Positions 46,112 to 58,589 are shown, counted from the stretch's first letter. The stretch: 64,000 bases of DNA from Emydura subglobosa (GCA_007922225.1 ML679961.1:70908890-70972889); one strand, 5' to 3'. Translations and numbers: made by a program. Notes: generated by a model not told the origin, from the sequence alone.

Positions 46112-47620
46112 TAGAATCATAGAAGATTAGGGTTAGAAGGGACCTCAGGAGGTCATCTAGTCCAACCCCCTGCTCAAAGCAGGACCAACCTCCAACTAAA
46201 TCATCCCAGCCAGGGCTTTGTCAAGCCGCACCTTAAAAACCTCTAAGGATGGAGATTCCACCACCTCCCTAGATAATCCATTCCAGTGCTTCACCACCCA
46301 CCTAGTGAAAAAGTTTTTCCTAATATTCAACCTAGACCTCCCCTACTGCAACTTGAGACCATTGTTCCTAGTTCTGTCATCTACTATTACTGACAACAGT
46401 CTATTTCGTCCTCCCTGGAACCCCCTTTCAGGTAGTTAAAGGCTGCTATTAAATCCCCCCATCATTCTTCTCTTCTGCAGTCTAAACCAGCCTAGTTCCC
46501 TCAGCCTCTCCTCATAAGTCATGTGCTCCAGTCCCCTAATAATTTTTGTTGCCCTCCGCTGGACTCTTTCCAGTTTGTCCACATCCTTTCTGTAGTGGGG
46601 CCCAAAACTGGACACAGTACTCCAAATGAGGCCTCACCAGTGCCAAATAGAGGGAAATAATCACTTCCCTTGATCTGCTGGCAATGCTCCTATTAATGCA
46701 GCCCAATATACTGTTAGCCCAATAAGGGCACATTGTTGACTCATATACATCTTCTTGTTCACTGTAACCCCGAGGTCCTTTTCTGCCAAACTGCTGCCTA
46801 GCTAGTCGGTCCCCAGTCTGTAGCAGTGCATGGGATTCTTCTGTCCTAAGTACAGGACTTTGCATTTGTCCTTGTTGAACCTCATCAGATTTCTTTTGGC
46901 CCAATCCTCTCATTTGTCTAGGTCACTCTGTATCCTATCCCTACCCTCCAGCATATCTACCACTCCTCCCAGCTTAGTGTCATCTGCAAACTTGCTGAAG
47001 GTGCAATCCACCTCATCCTCCAGATCATTAATGAAGATGTTGAACAAAACCGTCCCCAGCACCGATCCCCGGGACTCCGCTTGTTACCGGCTGCCAACTA
47101 GACATTGAGCCATTGATCACTACCCATTGAGCCAGACTTCTATCCATCTTTTAGTCCATTCATCCAACCCATACTTCTTTAACTTGCTGATAAGAATACT
47201 GTCTCTCACAGTCTCTCAAAAGCTTTGCTGAACTAAAGGTATATCACATCCACCACTTTCCCTACATCACAGAGTCAGTCATCTCATCCTAGACGGCAAT
47301 CAGGTTGGTCAGACATGACTTGCCTTTGGTGAATCCATGCTGACTGTTTCTGATCACCTTCCTCTCTTCCAAGTGCCTCAAAATGGACTCCTTGAGGACC
47401 TGCTCCATGATTTTTCCAGGGACTGAGGTGAGGCTGACCGGTCTGTAGTTCCCTGGATCCTCCTTCCCTTTTTTGAAGATGGGCACTATATTTGCCTTTT
47501 TCCAATCATCTGGGACCTCCCTCAATTGCCACAAATTTTCAAAGATAATGACCAATGGCTCTGCAAGCACATCAGCCAACTCCCTCAGCACCCTCGGATG
47601 CATTGCATCCGGCCCCATTT
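46112..47620 (-). mobile_element. CR1 LINE, minus strand, youngest copy here
   Basis: A 1.5-kb 5'-truncated CR1. The 3' end starts at AGAATCATAGAAGATTAGGG (antisense of the ATTCTATG-type end). The sequence stays colinear through the ORF2 C-terminus, the RT thumb and palm, and up to '[14 protein letters not shown]'. The similarity to other CR1 copies stops at about 47620. It is the least decayed LINE copy in the window, but it has frameshifts between 46.5 and 47.3 kb. Confidence 0.92.
47289..47618 (-). pseudogene. CR1 ORF2 reverse-transcriptase fragment
   Basis: Open for about 110 codons in the fingers/palm part of the CR1 reverse transcriptase. Segments seen in order are '[20 protein letters not shown]', '[18 protein letters not shown]', '[18 protein letters not shown]' and '[14 protein letters not shown]'. 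The open frame continues upstream for 24 codons into non-CR1 sequence, so the fragment is joined to host DNA at its N-terminal end. The catalytic FADD region lies beyond the break downstream. Non-functional. Confidence 0.85.
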
Positions 47621-49174
47621 GCCTGAAAATCAGTTTGAACAAAGCAAATATTGGGATAGTGAGCACAATGTCACTATAGAATTTCACCAAATCTGCCTAT
47701 TATTACTTTGGCCTAACATTGTGATGTTTATTCTTGTAAACATCATGAAGAGTGGCCACTCCTATGTAATTGCAGCCATGTTTGATGTTGCCCGTTACAC
47801 AGGAAATATCTACTCTGTACAACATATAACAGAGACAGTACATGCTAAACATCTCTGCCCCTTGAGAAAGGAGACAGGAGAGCTCCTAAGTGCTGTGCAG
47901 AAGGAACAAGCTCAGAGGAGCAAGAGGCATGTGTTATTCACTCCAAACATTTTGGCTGTGTTTTTGCAGCCAGATGCACCAGTGATGTTATGGTCAGAAA
48001 AGTGAGTGTAAAATCAGCTTTGTTACTTTCCAGATCTGAAGGATATGAGTCAAATATTCACAGATGGTCGGCCACCTTCCATAATGAAACACGTCTTTAT
48101 TGTCCTGGGGAAGCTGCTTTCACTACCTAAACATTGGGATTTGCTTCATTTTTGTTCTTTGCAAATTGTGGGCAGTTTTGCCCCATTCCTTAAATAAAAA
48201 TTATGGACCATAAAGATGTGTTTCATTACTCAGGGTTGGCCAAGCACCTGTGCTCAATGGACGTGATTGCATCTATAAGTTGTTGGCACAAACAACCCCA
48301 TCTTGGGTCATAGAGGAGCCTGAAGCCTGAAACTCAGGGATCTGAGCACACCCAAGCTTTGGGAGAGTTCAGATTCAGATTTCACAGCTGTTCCTTCATG
48401 GAATGAGCCCAACCCCCACCTCCCAAATTTTGAGACTTGGGAGAATTTAGATGCAGGGCTTGCTCTGCCATACACAAAACACTGGGGCACCAAGGGCAGC
48501 AAAATAAGAGGGGGTAGCACAAAATAAGGTGACCCTCTGTGGGGGTGATTGCCGGCTGGCAGATGTAGGCATTTACCAGTCTATCTAGGGCCATAGATAC
48601 TGTGGAGTCTGCCCTGTGTAGCTGTATACCAAAGCAATGGATTTGGTGTGAAGATTGCTCCCCACAGCTGCTATCCACGTGACCCTAGAATCCTACCTGC
48701 CTGGATGCTCTTCCATTCTGATTTATGCTCCTGACGGAATATTTAAAAAACACACTCCTTTAAAGCATTACTGTATTCATCTTGGGACGAATCCATTCAG
48801 AGACACAGCACAAAGCATATGGTTGTGATGACAGGTCTGGGCCCAAAATGGATTTGTCCCAGGTGCACTGGGGTTATGCACGTAAATATTTTTTGAAAAA
48901 GGGTTGGCTTTAGAGATGTTCAAGCAGCCAATTCTCTTGATCAGAAAAGACCATAAGAAGAGGAAAATTGAAGGAGGGGATAGGGCTGGTGGGTCCAGAT
49001 GAGGAGATGAGTCAATCTCACCACAAGTAAAAGTGCAGAGACTTTGATGAGGCACATGAATAATTGGAAGCACATTTCAAACTCTCCCTTGCTCTTTCTC
49101 TGTATAATTTGTTGCCTGACAGTGGGTTTCCAAAGCAAGAGGAAGGATGGTCTCAGGGCTAGGGCAGAGGAGTG
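47621..49174. other. Unclassified stretch
   Basis: No gene or named repeat. The 159-codon plus-strand frame at 47526-48005 starts antisense to the CR1 copy and runs into unrelated sequence, so it is not a gene. Confidence 0.5.
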
Positions 49175-49345
49175 AAACTCAGAAGAATCTGGCTTGTGTT
49201 CTTGGCTCTGCATGACTTTGGGTAAGTCACTTCCTCTCTCTGTGTCACTTCTATGAAATGGAGATAATACACACCCTGCGGTGTAGTGAAGCTAGATTCA
49301 TTAACATCTGTGAGGTGCTTGCTTACTACGGAGATGAACGCCACA
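49175..49345 (+). repeat. MIR3/CORE-type SINE fragment
   Basis: 'CTTGGCTCTGCATGACTTTGGGTAAGTCACTTCCTCTCTCTGTG', 'ATGAAATGGAGATAATACACACCCTG' and 'CATCTGTGAGGTGCTTGC..ACTACGGAGATGAACGCC' follow the order of the tRNA-derived SINE at 26763. Confidence 0.75.
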
Positions 49346-49442
49346 GAAAAGTCTGCACTACCCTCCCTCCTCAAGATCCACTTTTGTGACAATGCTTAAC
49401 AGAAATCCACTTCTATTTATTTATGCAATGCAAACTAAAGGA

Positions 49443-49575
49443 GGGGAGATTTTCCAAAGGACAGTTAGGCGCCCAACTCACACTGAAAGTCAGTCAGAAT
49501 TAGGCACCCAACTCTCACTGAAGGTCAGTGGGAGTTGGGCACCTAACTTCTATCTGTGCTTTTCAAAATCTCCCC
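49443..49575. mobile_element. Hairpin MITE with GGGGAGATTTT ends
   Basis: The left end GGGGAGATTTTCCAAAGGAC and the reverse complement of the right end (GGGGAGATTTTGAAAAGCAC) match. Inside, GTTAGGCGCCCAACTCACACTGA is repeated in direct orientation as ATTAGGCACCCAACTCTCACTGA and then in inverted orientation as TCAGTGGGAGTTGGGCACCTAAC. It is 133 bp and non-coding. Confidence 0.75.
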
Positions 49576-49654
49576 ATAAGTATAGCAAATGTCTGTATGT
49601 CTATATAAAATGTATATAACAGATCTTCTCCACCCTTTGTATGTTGCTTGCCTT

Positions 49655-49810
49655 TAAAGCTGCAAGCTCTTCAGGGCAGGGCCTGTCTATACCTTCTTCA
49701 GGGCAGGGCCTGTCTCTCCCTACTGCGCCTAGTTCAGCAGGGACTCCATTCTGACTGGATCCTCTGGGCACTGTGGTAATAATATTAATAAATAATAATA
49801 ATAATACAAA
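49655..49810 (+). repeat. L2-type LINE tail with internal duplication
   Basis: 'GCTGCAAGCTCTTCAGGGCAGGGCCTGTCT' matches the L2 3'-tail phrase also seen at 32641. The 20-mer CTTCAGGGCAGGGCCTGTCT occurs at 49669-49688 and again at 49696-49715, a 27-bp tandem duplication. The block ends in an (AAT)n tract at 49777-49806. Confidence 0.75.
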
Positions 49811-52189
49811 ATATACCAAGCTATTTCTGATTGATTCTTCATGTCCTTTCCCATCCCTACAGCTTATATAAAGGGCAAGTAAATACATCCCTCTGTTGGG
49901 CTTACAGAACCTAATGTACATGCAGGAGAACAAGCTGGATTCTGTCCTGCCTCATTCACCAATCATCCTCAGAACTCACAGCTGATTTCAGAGTGCACTG
50001 TTGCTGATAGTGATGCATGAGACAGAAAGAACCTAGATTCCAGGATGAGTTGACATCACAGCCAGTTAAAAAAGTCTCATTTTGGCTTTTATCTAAGGCA
50101 AGTAGAGAAATTTCTAAGGCACCTGTCACCATGTTAATTGTTTTGGGGATTAACATGCAATTTGCTGTGATAGATGCTGAAGGAGAATTAGCTGAAAATC
50201 TTACTGGGAAGAGACCTTTTACTGACAACTTCAAAGTGCAACTGGAGTCAGGGGGGAAATGACCTTATTTCTACTTTTCACAACAGAAATTTCTGCATTG
50301 TCTTTTTTCTTCTCCAAATGTATGTGTCACATCTCGTGGCAACAGAAATCAGAAATGTTCCCAACAAGAGTGGCCATCAGTCATTTCACAGTCAGACCAC
50401 CAATAAAGAGCTGGTTACAGAGTGAAAAGTAATAATGTGACTTTTTTTTTTTAATTTGGAACCCTTGGCTAGGTACAATTGCATAAAATAGACCATTCCT
50501 TTCATTGTACTCCTTGTGTTGGTAAGATCAAAGCCCTGCTGGATGTAGCAGGAATCTCTACAGTATCCTTTGGATATACAATTTAATAAAGAAATGCTTT
50601 AAAAATAAAACCTGAGAAGTTAACGTATTTATTCTCTCTCAATTATTCAAGCCCCTCCAGGTGAACCTGAAGGGAATCTCCTGTCTGGACTGAACTTGTC
50701 TCACATGAGGGTGCATCTCTCAGCTGAGCGAGTAGGAGCTGTGCTGAGCTGGTCTCAGGTGGAAGCTTCTGTCTGTTGGCCTTTGAAGAGCTTATGGACA
50801 TGACGCCAAGGAACAGAATTATGTTGCTTCAGGAAGCACAGGAGAAAGGGGTTGGAGAGTCAAGAAATGCCATGGGCTCTTTGCCCACCTGTGAAGGGGA
50901 CTAAGTCAAGAAGGAGTTCTGTCCCCCAACAACAGTAGTTTGGTCCCCAAACTATCAATGAAAAACATCCTGGGGAAGAGCTTGGGGATGTAGCCCTTGG
51001 TGCCCCATGGTTTCATTTCTCATATGGTCTGAAATGGCCCCAACCACTGCACACACTGAAAATCCCAAGGTCTGGCTTGTGTCCTTTCCTGTCACATGAG
51101 GTGCTAAGTGCTGTATTGCATCACACTGTTAGAGTCTCCTCTCTGTCTGGCTGGATTTGCAGAACAGCCTGCTACGTGCCAGAATAGTGATCCTGTTTGC
51201 TTTAACAAACAGCTGGTGTGAGGAGCTGATGTGCCTGAGCTTGCGTTGTGAGGACCAGATGAATTTCAGAGTGCCTCATGTTGGTAATAGAGCATCACCA
51301 ACATCCAGAGCTTGACATTCACCTTCATGCTACAGTGGGAGCTCAGACTGTCCTAGATGGAGGCTGGGGTAGAAAAATGTTGACCGATGCTCCTTTTCGG
51401 AAGCTCTGAGCAGATGTAATATGCTTGAGTCAAAGTCATAAAGAAAAGCCTCCCTTCATTGCTAAACTGACAGCAAAGCATGCAGAGGGTCAGGCCTTTA
51501 GTGAATGATTCATGACTCTGGGGTGACTAGGGTTAAGGATTCTCATCTGAAGGGGATTAGGTGTTTCTGAAGGAAGTACAGTCTTTCAGTTTGTCCAGCA
51601 TTTCCTTGCTTCTTTTAGAGTCTAAGGATCTGCTTGGGACCCGCCTCACTTTGTTGTCCCACCACTTGGAAAGTCCACTTCATTCCTAGAGTGTCTAATG
51701 TGATAAAAGGAGGGAAGGAGCCTGGTGTGTTTGAGGGGTGGTGGTAGTAATGCTTTGAAAGAAGCCAATTCCCTTCCACATAATCCAAACACAATCTGGG
51801 AGCAGGGGAAATAAAACTGGCTGCTAGAGGATCCATCTGGTGCCATTGTAATTGGTTCTGTTGTCTGGTAGGCTGCTGAAAGACCGTCCCCTCCCCTAGT
51901 GCCCTGCCCTGCGTTACTCCATAGCTGCAGTTGTCCATCTTGGCTGGCTTCAGTATCATCTTGACACTACCCACCTGCCAGCCCCTGGTTTATGGTGGTG
52001 TACATGGCATGGGGTTACACACTGTTGTAGCTGTGGGCGTTTCATGTGGAGGCATTGAGAATGTTCCCCACAGGGGAGAATAACATCTATCTGTTCTCCC
52101 ACTCCCCTAAGTCACCCTCTATAGATTGGTCTTCCCCCAGCATATGATATTTAATAAATAAAATAATACTTGACACATCCACAATGTTT
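49811..52189. other. Unclassified stretch
   Basis: No gene or named repeat is recognised. Frames at 49956-50262 and 51615-51974 lack family motifs. An AT-rich part lies at 50.27-50.63 kb. Confidence 0.45.
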
Positions 52190-52395
52190 TTCATCCAAAG
52201 ATCTCAAGGTGCTTCACAAACATTAATTCATTAAGGCCCATGATACCCCTGATAAGACACCTCAGTATTATCATCCCCAATTCACAGTCTAAACAACCGA
52301 GATGCAAAATAACTGACCCCCAAGGCCACACAATGAGTCAGTGGCAGGAGTAGGAATAGAACCCAGGCTTCCTGAGTCACACTCTTCTGCTCAAG
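52190..52395 (+). repeat. MIR-like SINE
   Basis: 'TCTCAAGGTGCTTCACAAACATTAATTCATTAA', 'CCTCAGTATTATCATCCCCAATTCACAG' and 'CAAGGCCACACAATGAGTCAGTGGCAGGAGTAGGAATAGAACCCAG' follow the MIR order on the plus strand, so this is one of the longer MIR copies here. Confidence 0.82.
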
Positions 52396-52680
52396 ACATG
52401 TAATAACTCCAGTGGGGTGTTGGATGGAGGCTGCTCACCTGTCCACTGGATTGCAGGCTAGGCATTGGGTAGGAAGCAAAATTAGATGTTGCAGCAGATG
52501 GAGACTCTCTCATTCTAATCCAAATGTTCCAGACTACCTTCTTCTTGACCTCTCTGGGACTGGGGTAAAGTCTGAAACAGGCATGGCATAGGATCCAACT
52601 TGCCTCCAAGTCCATTTCCAGAGGATGATAGTGACTCCCCCAATAACATCTGGTAACATCTTTTTTGTGTCCTCCCACAG

Positions 52681-52751
52681 CTGGCACATTATGGGATGTA
52701 TCACTTGGGGCCATCCTGTCTCCCTGCTGGGCGTTCATGAGGCAGCACATG
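52681..52751 (+). other. Candidate exon with strong splice signals
   Basis: A 71-bp segment preceded by TTTTTTGTGTCCTCCCACAG (ending at 52680) and followed by GTGAGTCAG at 52752, that is a near-ideal acceptor and donor. One frame is open (GTLWDVSLGAILSPCWAFMR). The opposite strand carries a 119-codon open frame (52391-52750) that I cannot identify. It may belong to a non-coding RNA, a repeat-derived exon, or be chance. Confidence 0.2.
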
Positions 52752-53452
52752 GTGAGTCAGTTTACCACCAGCCCACTGACTCTGCAGGCTTCCTTGATGG
52801 ACAGCGGCACTGAGGCGGACTGCGGAGGAGACATGGAAATTGCTGCAGATGAAAGCAGAGAAAAGAGGTTTGTGATGCCAAGAGAAAGCAGACAAGAGTG
52901 ATAAATCATCAACTAGCAGATGGAAGCCTCCTCTGTCCTTCTCTTTCACTCCTTCCTTCCCTAGCTCATACTCCAGCAATCTCTCTCCCCATCCCATCTC
53001 TGTCCTCAGTCATTCTTTCTCCATCATTTTCACCTCTTCTCTCAATGTACCATCTCTCCTCAATACTTGAGGTGGCTGTAGTCTGGCTCAAGCAGGCCAT
53101 TATGCCTCTGCTTTGACAATGGGAACAAAAGATTTATCCTCAGGATGGACACAAAACACACAGAGGGTTTGAGAGAGCAAGGAAGAGGGAAGCAACACAC
53201 GTCTCAAGCCATGACCCCATCGAAACTTCAGGGTCAAAGCTGTGTCTTTGGCTGCAGTGATAGCCCTGTGTCTCCGGGCATTGAGCGCTTGCGGGGTGAG
53301 CAAACCCAGAGCAAAGCATTCCAAACCCATGTAAACAAGATAGTAATGAACTTGGCCAGTGTGCAGATAAGAAGGTCTAAGGATTAACCCCCAAAAGCAC
53401 CACAGCTGATCTCTACTACACCGAGAGAGTTTTTAAGGGGGTTGTCTCTGAT

Positions 53453-53545
53453 TTAGATGGGATGACTGAGGCCCTGAGGGGTTAAATGAGTTATCCACAG
53501 TCATACAGCCAGTTAGGGGTAGAACCTAGGAATCCGGATGCTCAG
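53453..53545 (+). repeat. MIR-like SINE fragment
   Basis: 'GATGACTGAGGCCCTGAGGGGTTAAATGAGTTATCCACAGTCATACAGCCAGTTAGGGGTAGAACCTAGGAATCC' (shown in part) matches the central and 3' MIR order. Confidence 0.78.
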
Positions 53546-55024
53546 AATATATTGCTATGTACAACAGGTAACAAAACAGCAGAAGGTACTGGGTATTTCT
53601 CAAGGTTTGAGTGTTGCCAAATAAAAGCGACTCTTTCCACCCAGTGGGGAGCAACTGGGTTGCACCCCAGTGAGGAGGTGAAGCTACTGTAAACACAACG
53701 CTTAGTAACAACTGCTTCAGTGATGAAGACTGGCCAATCAGAGGCTCACCAGGGACAAGGCATTTCAGTTGTTCTTCCCAACCCTCTCTTCTCTACACTT
53801 CATGATAGACCCTCCCCTTTTCTTTTTAGCTCATGAGTGGCTCTCCTTGCAAAGTATTTTCTGATGCCTCACATTAAGGATATTATTCATAATTAGAGTG
53901 TGATGTACCATTACGAGATGCAGAGGAGGTTAACACAATGCATACGTGTCTGTTTAATGCAGGGCTTTACAAAACCATGAAGCACGTTTTAAAGTGCCAT
54001 AAAATTGAATGCATGAAACAAAACCTTAACAAATGGAACCGCACTATAAATGTGTAGTGTTTCTATTGCCTTCACTTTGACCATGAAGGGCTTTTGCTAC
54101 TTGCAGGTGGGATCTCTCTGTCTTTCCCTTTCCTTTCCTCTCCCTAATCCCTTTCCTTTTCTCCTTTTCGTTGCCCTCTCTCCACTAGTATATTGTCACA
54201 AGCAAAGTCATTGGAGTTTTGTGTATCTGGTACCTATCAACACAGAATGGGGATCTCTATGGCTCGCTCTTTCTCCATATTTATATCACACTCATCACAG
54301 TGATATGGGGATTACAGCCCCATCATTGCCTCTTGCATACTGGCATTAGAATTGCAAATGTGCAAAATCAATGTTTTGTTCCATGGTTGGACCAAGCCCT
54401 GGAGAATTCTGCCAAGATCCACAAGTTTGACTCAAAGTGGAACTCTGCACGTTCTGATGGGACAAGTTCCACCTTCCCCCAGTACAAAACTCTAACTCCC
54501 AATGAATTTATCAAGGATGGAATCTGGCTGGGTTTTTCAGGAAGTCTCCCCAATCCCAAGAAAGCTGGATTCCGGGGAGGTGGGGGAACTGGCAACTGAC
54601 TACATGGAGCTACCTGTTCCTTCCCTGTTTTCCTTGAGAATAAATTTAAGGTGAGGTGTGGGGGGGGGGGGGGGGTGCTACTTTGCCATCAACCCATAGA
54701 GTCACTATATTTAATTATTTTATTTTTTGTGTGCTGGTAGCCACAACTTCCTTACGTGGCTTTAGTTCCAGGCCTGCCACGATTGTGTAATCTGCTCTTG
54801 TTGTGACATCTAGTGGAATAGATCCCAAAGTGCGGTCAGTGGGGTGCTAAAGCATGGCCCACAAACAACTAAAGAGCAGCCTGTGGTCACCTTGTGTAAC
54901 TGCAGACTGAAGAGGGCTAAATTGCAGGGTTTTATTGTTACCAGTGAACTCAACCAACAAGCCATTTCTAACAAGGTTGATACATGACATTTACAAGTGT
55001 CAATATAATGCCTTATAGAGAAAG
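53546..55024. other. Unclassified stretch
   Basis: No gene or named repeat. A run of 16 G occurs at 54660-54675. Overlapping frames at 54050-54599 have no motif. Confidence 0.45.
54660..54675. repeat. Poly-G tract
   Basis: Sixteen consecutive G residues. Length may be affected by sequencing or assembly error. Confidence 0.95.
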
Positions 55025-55325
55025 GCTAGCTCTGTGATTAATATCCTTGTCCCATGGGAGCCAGAAGACATAGGTTCTATTCCCACCACTGCTGTGAGAT
55101 TTTCTATGTGTTTGGGGCAAGTCTCTTGGGACAATATTTTCCAATGTGGGCGTGTAAAATTAAATCCAAATATAGGCATCCAAGTAAGGCCTGATTTCCA
55201 GAGGTGATGAGGAGTACAATCTAACAGCTGCTTCCCTGTTTGAAAAGACTGGCCCACACTGTGCCCAATTTTTCTTCTCTGTTAGAGGAATAATAATACT
55301 TCCCTACTTCATTTATTAATGTTTG
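55025..55325 (+). repeat. tRNA-derived SINE with internal insertion
   Basis: The 5' part 'TAGCTCTGTGATTAATATCCTTGTCCCATGGGAGCCAGAAGACATAGGTTCTATTCCC' has an A-box-like and B-box-like layout, followed by 'TTGGGGCAAGTCTCTTGGGA'. Its 3' part seems to resume at 'TCTCTGTTAGAGGAATAATAATACTTCCCTACTTC' (55278 onward). The intervening block (about 55133-55255) contains GGGCGTGTAAAATTAAATCC and a 'GGCATCCAAGTAAGGCCTGATTTCCAGAGGTGATGAG' phrase from another interspersed repeat. Confidence 0.6.
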
Positions 55326-56546
55326 CAAATTGCAGCATGTCAGGGCTGAGGGGCAGGCAGAGCTAGGGAGATGGTGGGGAAGAGGAGATTCAAATTGTTT
55401 CCTTAGATAAGGACAAATATCCTAACAGGGTGGACTTCAAAGCCCCTTATCTGCTGCTGTAACGGAATGGCCCCTCCTTTCTCAGACATCCTATTGATCC
55501 CAGAGAAGCCACAGCTCTTTATTGGAACCCCTTTTATTTCAGAGGAACACTTAAATCTCACTGATGGGACAGTACAAGAGCTCAGCCTTTCCCAGCTGCC
55601 TTAGAATCCATGATAGCAAGGATTAATTAAATGTGGGTAACTCAGTTTTTCCCTACAGATCCACATTTAGACACAAGCACCTTGTCTGCTTGCTAGTTTG
55701 CCTTCCACCCACTCCAGACCCTGCTGTTGGTTGCAGGTTCCTGCATGGGAAGAGGCATGATGTTCCAATGTGCACATCTGGAATTAAGAGCTGAAAATTG
55801 GGCTCGGTGATGATAACGCTTTATTGACAGGAGATGAAAGTCCTGATTCCAATAACTTTCCAAGCTCCAGTTCCCACTGCTTTACGAGGTGTTACACACT
55901 TTGGTACCTTTGAAAGGGAATTTGCTTCCCCTCCTTTTCTCCCACATCTTTATTGCTTCTGTTCCACAGATCTGAGTCATTAAAGTCAGAAAAGCTTGAG
56001 CCAGGGGTGTACGGAAAGCTCCTTTTCCTCATCTCCAGTAAGGAAAAGGGTTCTGTGGGAGAGATGAGCACAAAACAAACACTGAGATCTGACCACTCCC
56101 AGCTTTTGGGTATATCCAGATCCAGATCTCAGCTTTATGGCACAAACCAAACTATAATTAAACATGGACAAACCCATAGTTCTGTGACTTGGTTCTAGGA
56201 TTTCCTCGCTTGGTTACACCTCTTCCCTCTTTTCTAAAGAATAACACCAATGCCTCTCCACCACCACCTACAGCCTAGTTTCCTTCTGTGTTGACCTGAG
56301 AACTCAACTTCTTCCCACACTCTCCAGCCAGTGGGTCAAGCTACTTGCCTTAGTTGGGGAGTGGTTACTAAGCCCTTTCAGCAGTGCTGCTATGACACAC
56401 ATGTGCTGCTTGCACTGTGCTACTTTGCCCTCCTACTGAAGGAAACAAGCCTAATGAGAGTCAGCTGTTGTCAGGTCAGTCCTCCCTATATTAGTTCTGC
56501 ATTAGTATCAAAGGCCGTGTGAAGGGGAAGTCAGGTGCTGCAGGCC
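55326..56546. other. Unclassified stretch
   Basis: No gene or named repeat is recognised. Confidence 0.45.
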
Positions 56547-56554
56547 CTTATAAT

Positions 56555-57064
56555 TAGGGCTGGTCCAAAGTATAACATCTAAACTGTTTTTTTGACAGAA
56601 AACTGGGATTTTGACAAAAGCAAAATTTTATGCAAAAAGTGTCTGCTTTCCAAAATAAAATGGTTGAGTTTTCAGCTGAAAATAGATTTGATTGAGGAAA
56701 TGCCACTACAATTCCTCATATGAATTTAGTTTAGGTGTCTCAAGACCCCATTCTCCTCTATGAGCCTAGCTCCCCAACCAGCCTTCATTTACCATTATGC
56801 ACCACAGACACTGGACTCCCATGATGCACTGCCTCCCATCACCAAGAGGAAGACATTGGTGCACCCTGGGAGTTGTAGTCTGACCAGGGAACACAATTTA
56901 TAGAAGAAAATTGGAGCATGAAACACCCAAACTACAACTCCTGCGAGGCACCACCATGGAAGTTAGAAATAAAACCTTTCAAGTTTTTGTCCGAAATACT
57001 TTGTTTTTTATTTTCTTGCTGAAAATTTAAATTTTCCAGGGGGGAAATAATCCATGCAGTTCTC
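56555..57064. mobile_element. hAT-like non-autonomous transposon, 510 bp
   Basis: The left end starts TAGGGCTGGTCCAAAGTAT and the reverse complement of the right end starts GAGAACTGCATGGATTATTT, a weak but colinear inverted repeat. Flanks CTTATAAT (56547-56554) and ATTATAAT (57065-57072) form an 8-bp duplication with one mismatch. The outer parts are A/T-rich (TTTTGACAAAAGCAAAATTTT type). The centre holds a non-coding segment with 'CCCTGGGAGTTGTAGT', whose inverse 'ACTACAACTCC' recurs at about 56930. Confidence 0.75.
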
Positions 57065-57072
57065 ATTATAAT

Positions 57073-58467
57073 TTATTCTGCAATTAGAATATTAAGATTT
57101 TTACCTTGACTTTACACATTCTGTTTCCCTGGAAGAAAGCCACCTCAGCACTTCTAATCCCAAGGCTCTCAGTTGTTATTGCTCAGGAGGCATAGTTTAG
57201 GTAGGATCAAGAAACCTCACCTGATTCCTTGGCAGCCTGTTTTCCGATGGTGTCCTCCCTGTCCCTCTGGCTCAGATTCTGACATAAAACTAGTCTAATA
57301 ATCTAGGAACAGGCCATCACCAAAGCATTCAGGCTTTTTCAGATTCTCCCCTTGGTAATGAAACCAAACTGAATACAATGGCAACATACTGTAGTTTAGC
57401 ATAACAATGCATCCCAGTGCAGGTCTCCACAAATTGATGAAGGAGGCAATTAAAAGTGGCATTCGTTACCAACTCCTTTGTTGAGGCTCAAAACATACAG
57501 CCCTTTGGTGGGTCTCTGGGATGTTGCATATATGCATAGTTTGGCCTGCAGGCCCCAACTGTCTTCTGAGATTTCTACTTCCTTCAGAAGGTTGAAACAT
57601 TAATCCTGCCAATGCCTGATCAGTTTCCCTTGACTCCCACTTATATTCTAGCTCACTCAATGGCTACCGAGAGTCCCTGATTCACCGTCCTTGAATTAGT
57701 ACCTTCCACTAGGTGGACTAACAAAGCTCCACCTCCATAAAGGCAAAACAACCTTCTTTAGGGGTTGTAATCCTTACACACTTAGGAAATGGATACATTC
57801 TACCTGGACTGTTTTTCTAAAACATGCAGTAACAAGGGAATAGGGGCAGTTCTGCTCCAAAATTCAAAGAATAGCCCAGAATCTGCAGAAGGCCAGAGTG
57901 CTCATGATCCCCAGAGTCAGCATGTGGAATCCCTTCTCTGGTTTCATAGATTTTTGTTTTTATTCCTTATATTGCAGCTTTATAGTGACTTTTTGCTCTT
58001 TTCTGGAGTTCTGTTGTCTCTGGTCTGTCAGACACATGGTGCAGATGTCCCTGTAATTCAGAAAACATCCCCTCCCCTGCCAGTGCTCTCCCAGGCTGTA
58101 TTTCCAAAACCTGATCCTTCCCCCCGGTCCGAGCCGCCATGCATTTAGGATCCCTCTGGGACACAGTGATTGTTTCCTTCTGCCTGCTGTGACTCCCTTG
58201 TCAGCTTGTTTGGTAAAAACCAGGTTTGTCCCCAGGCAAATACCAGGCTCAGGGCTGGTTCATTCTAGGGAAAAAAGTGGCATCATATGCAGTGAAGGTC
58301 ATTACACCAAGCAGATCTCATTTCTAGCCTGCAAACACCAGAGCAAAGGACAGGAAGTGTTATGTTTCTCCATAAAAGTGTAACCATTTACTTTCAGTCT
58401 AAAATAACTTATTTCATATTAAGAAAATAGCAACAAGAAAGAACAAAAATAAAGTCTCTATGAGAGC
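57073..58467. other. Unclassified stretch
   Basis: No gene or named repeat. The 119-codon frame at 57789-58148 has a hydrophobic middle but no family signature and no splice context. Confidence 0.45.

Positions 58468-58511
<44 letters not shown>
58468..58511. repeat. (GA)n microsatellite
   Basis: GA dinucleotides with one AAAG interruption. A further (GT)n run lies at about 58690-58704. The Ser/Leu-rich minus-strand frames here are only translations of this tract. Confidence 0.95.
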
Positions 58512-58589
58512 TAACCCTCTGAGAAGTGTGCGTTACCAGTCCCCATCTGTGCCTGATACCCAGAGGACAGAAGTATGTTATAGCCCCTG

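Noticed and set aside
47526..48005. 159-codon plus-strand frame
   Set aside because: Begins antisense to the CR1 reverse-transcriptase fragment and runs into unrelated DNA.
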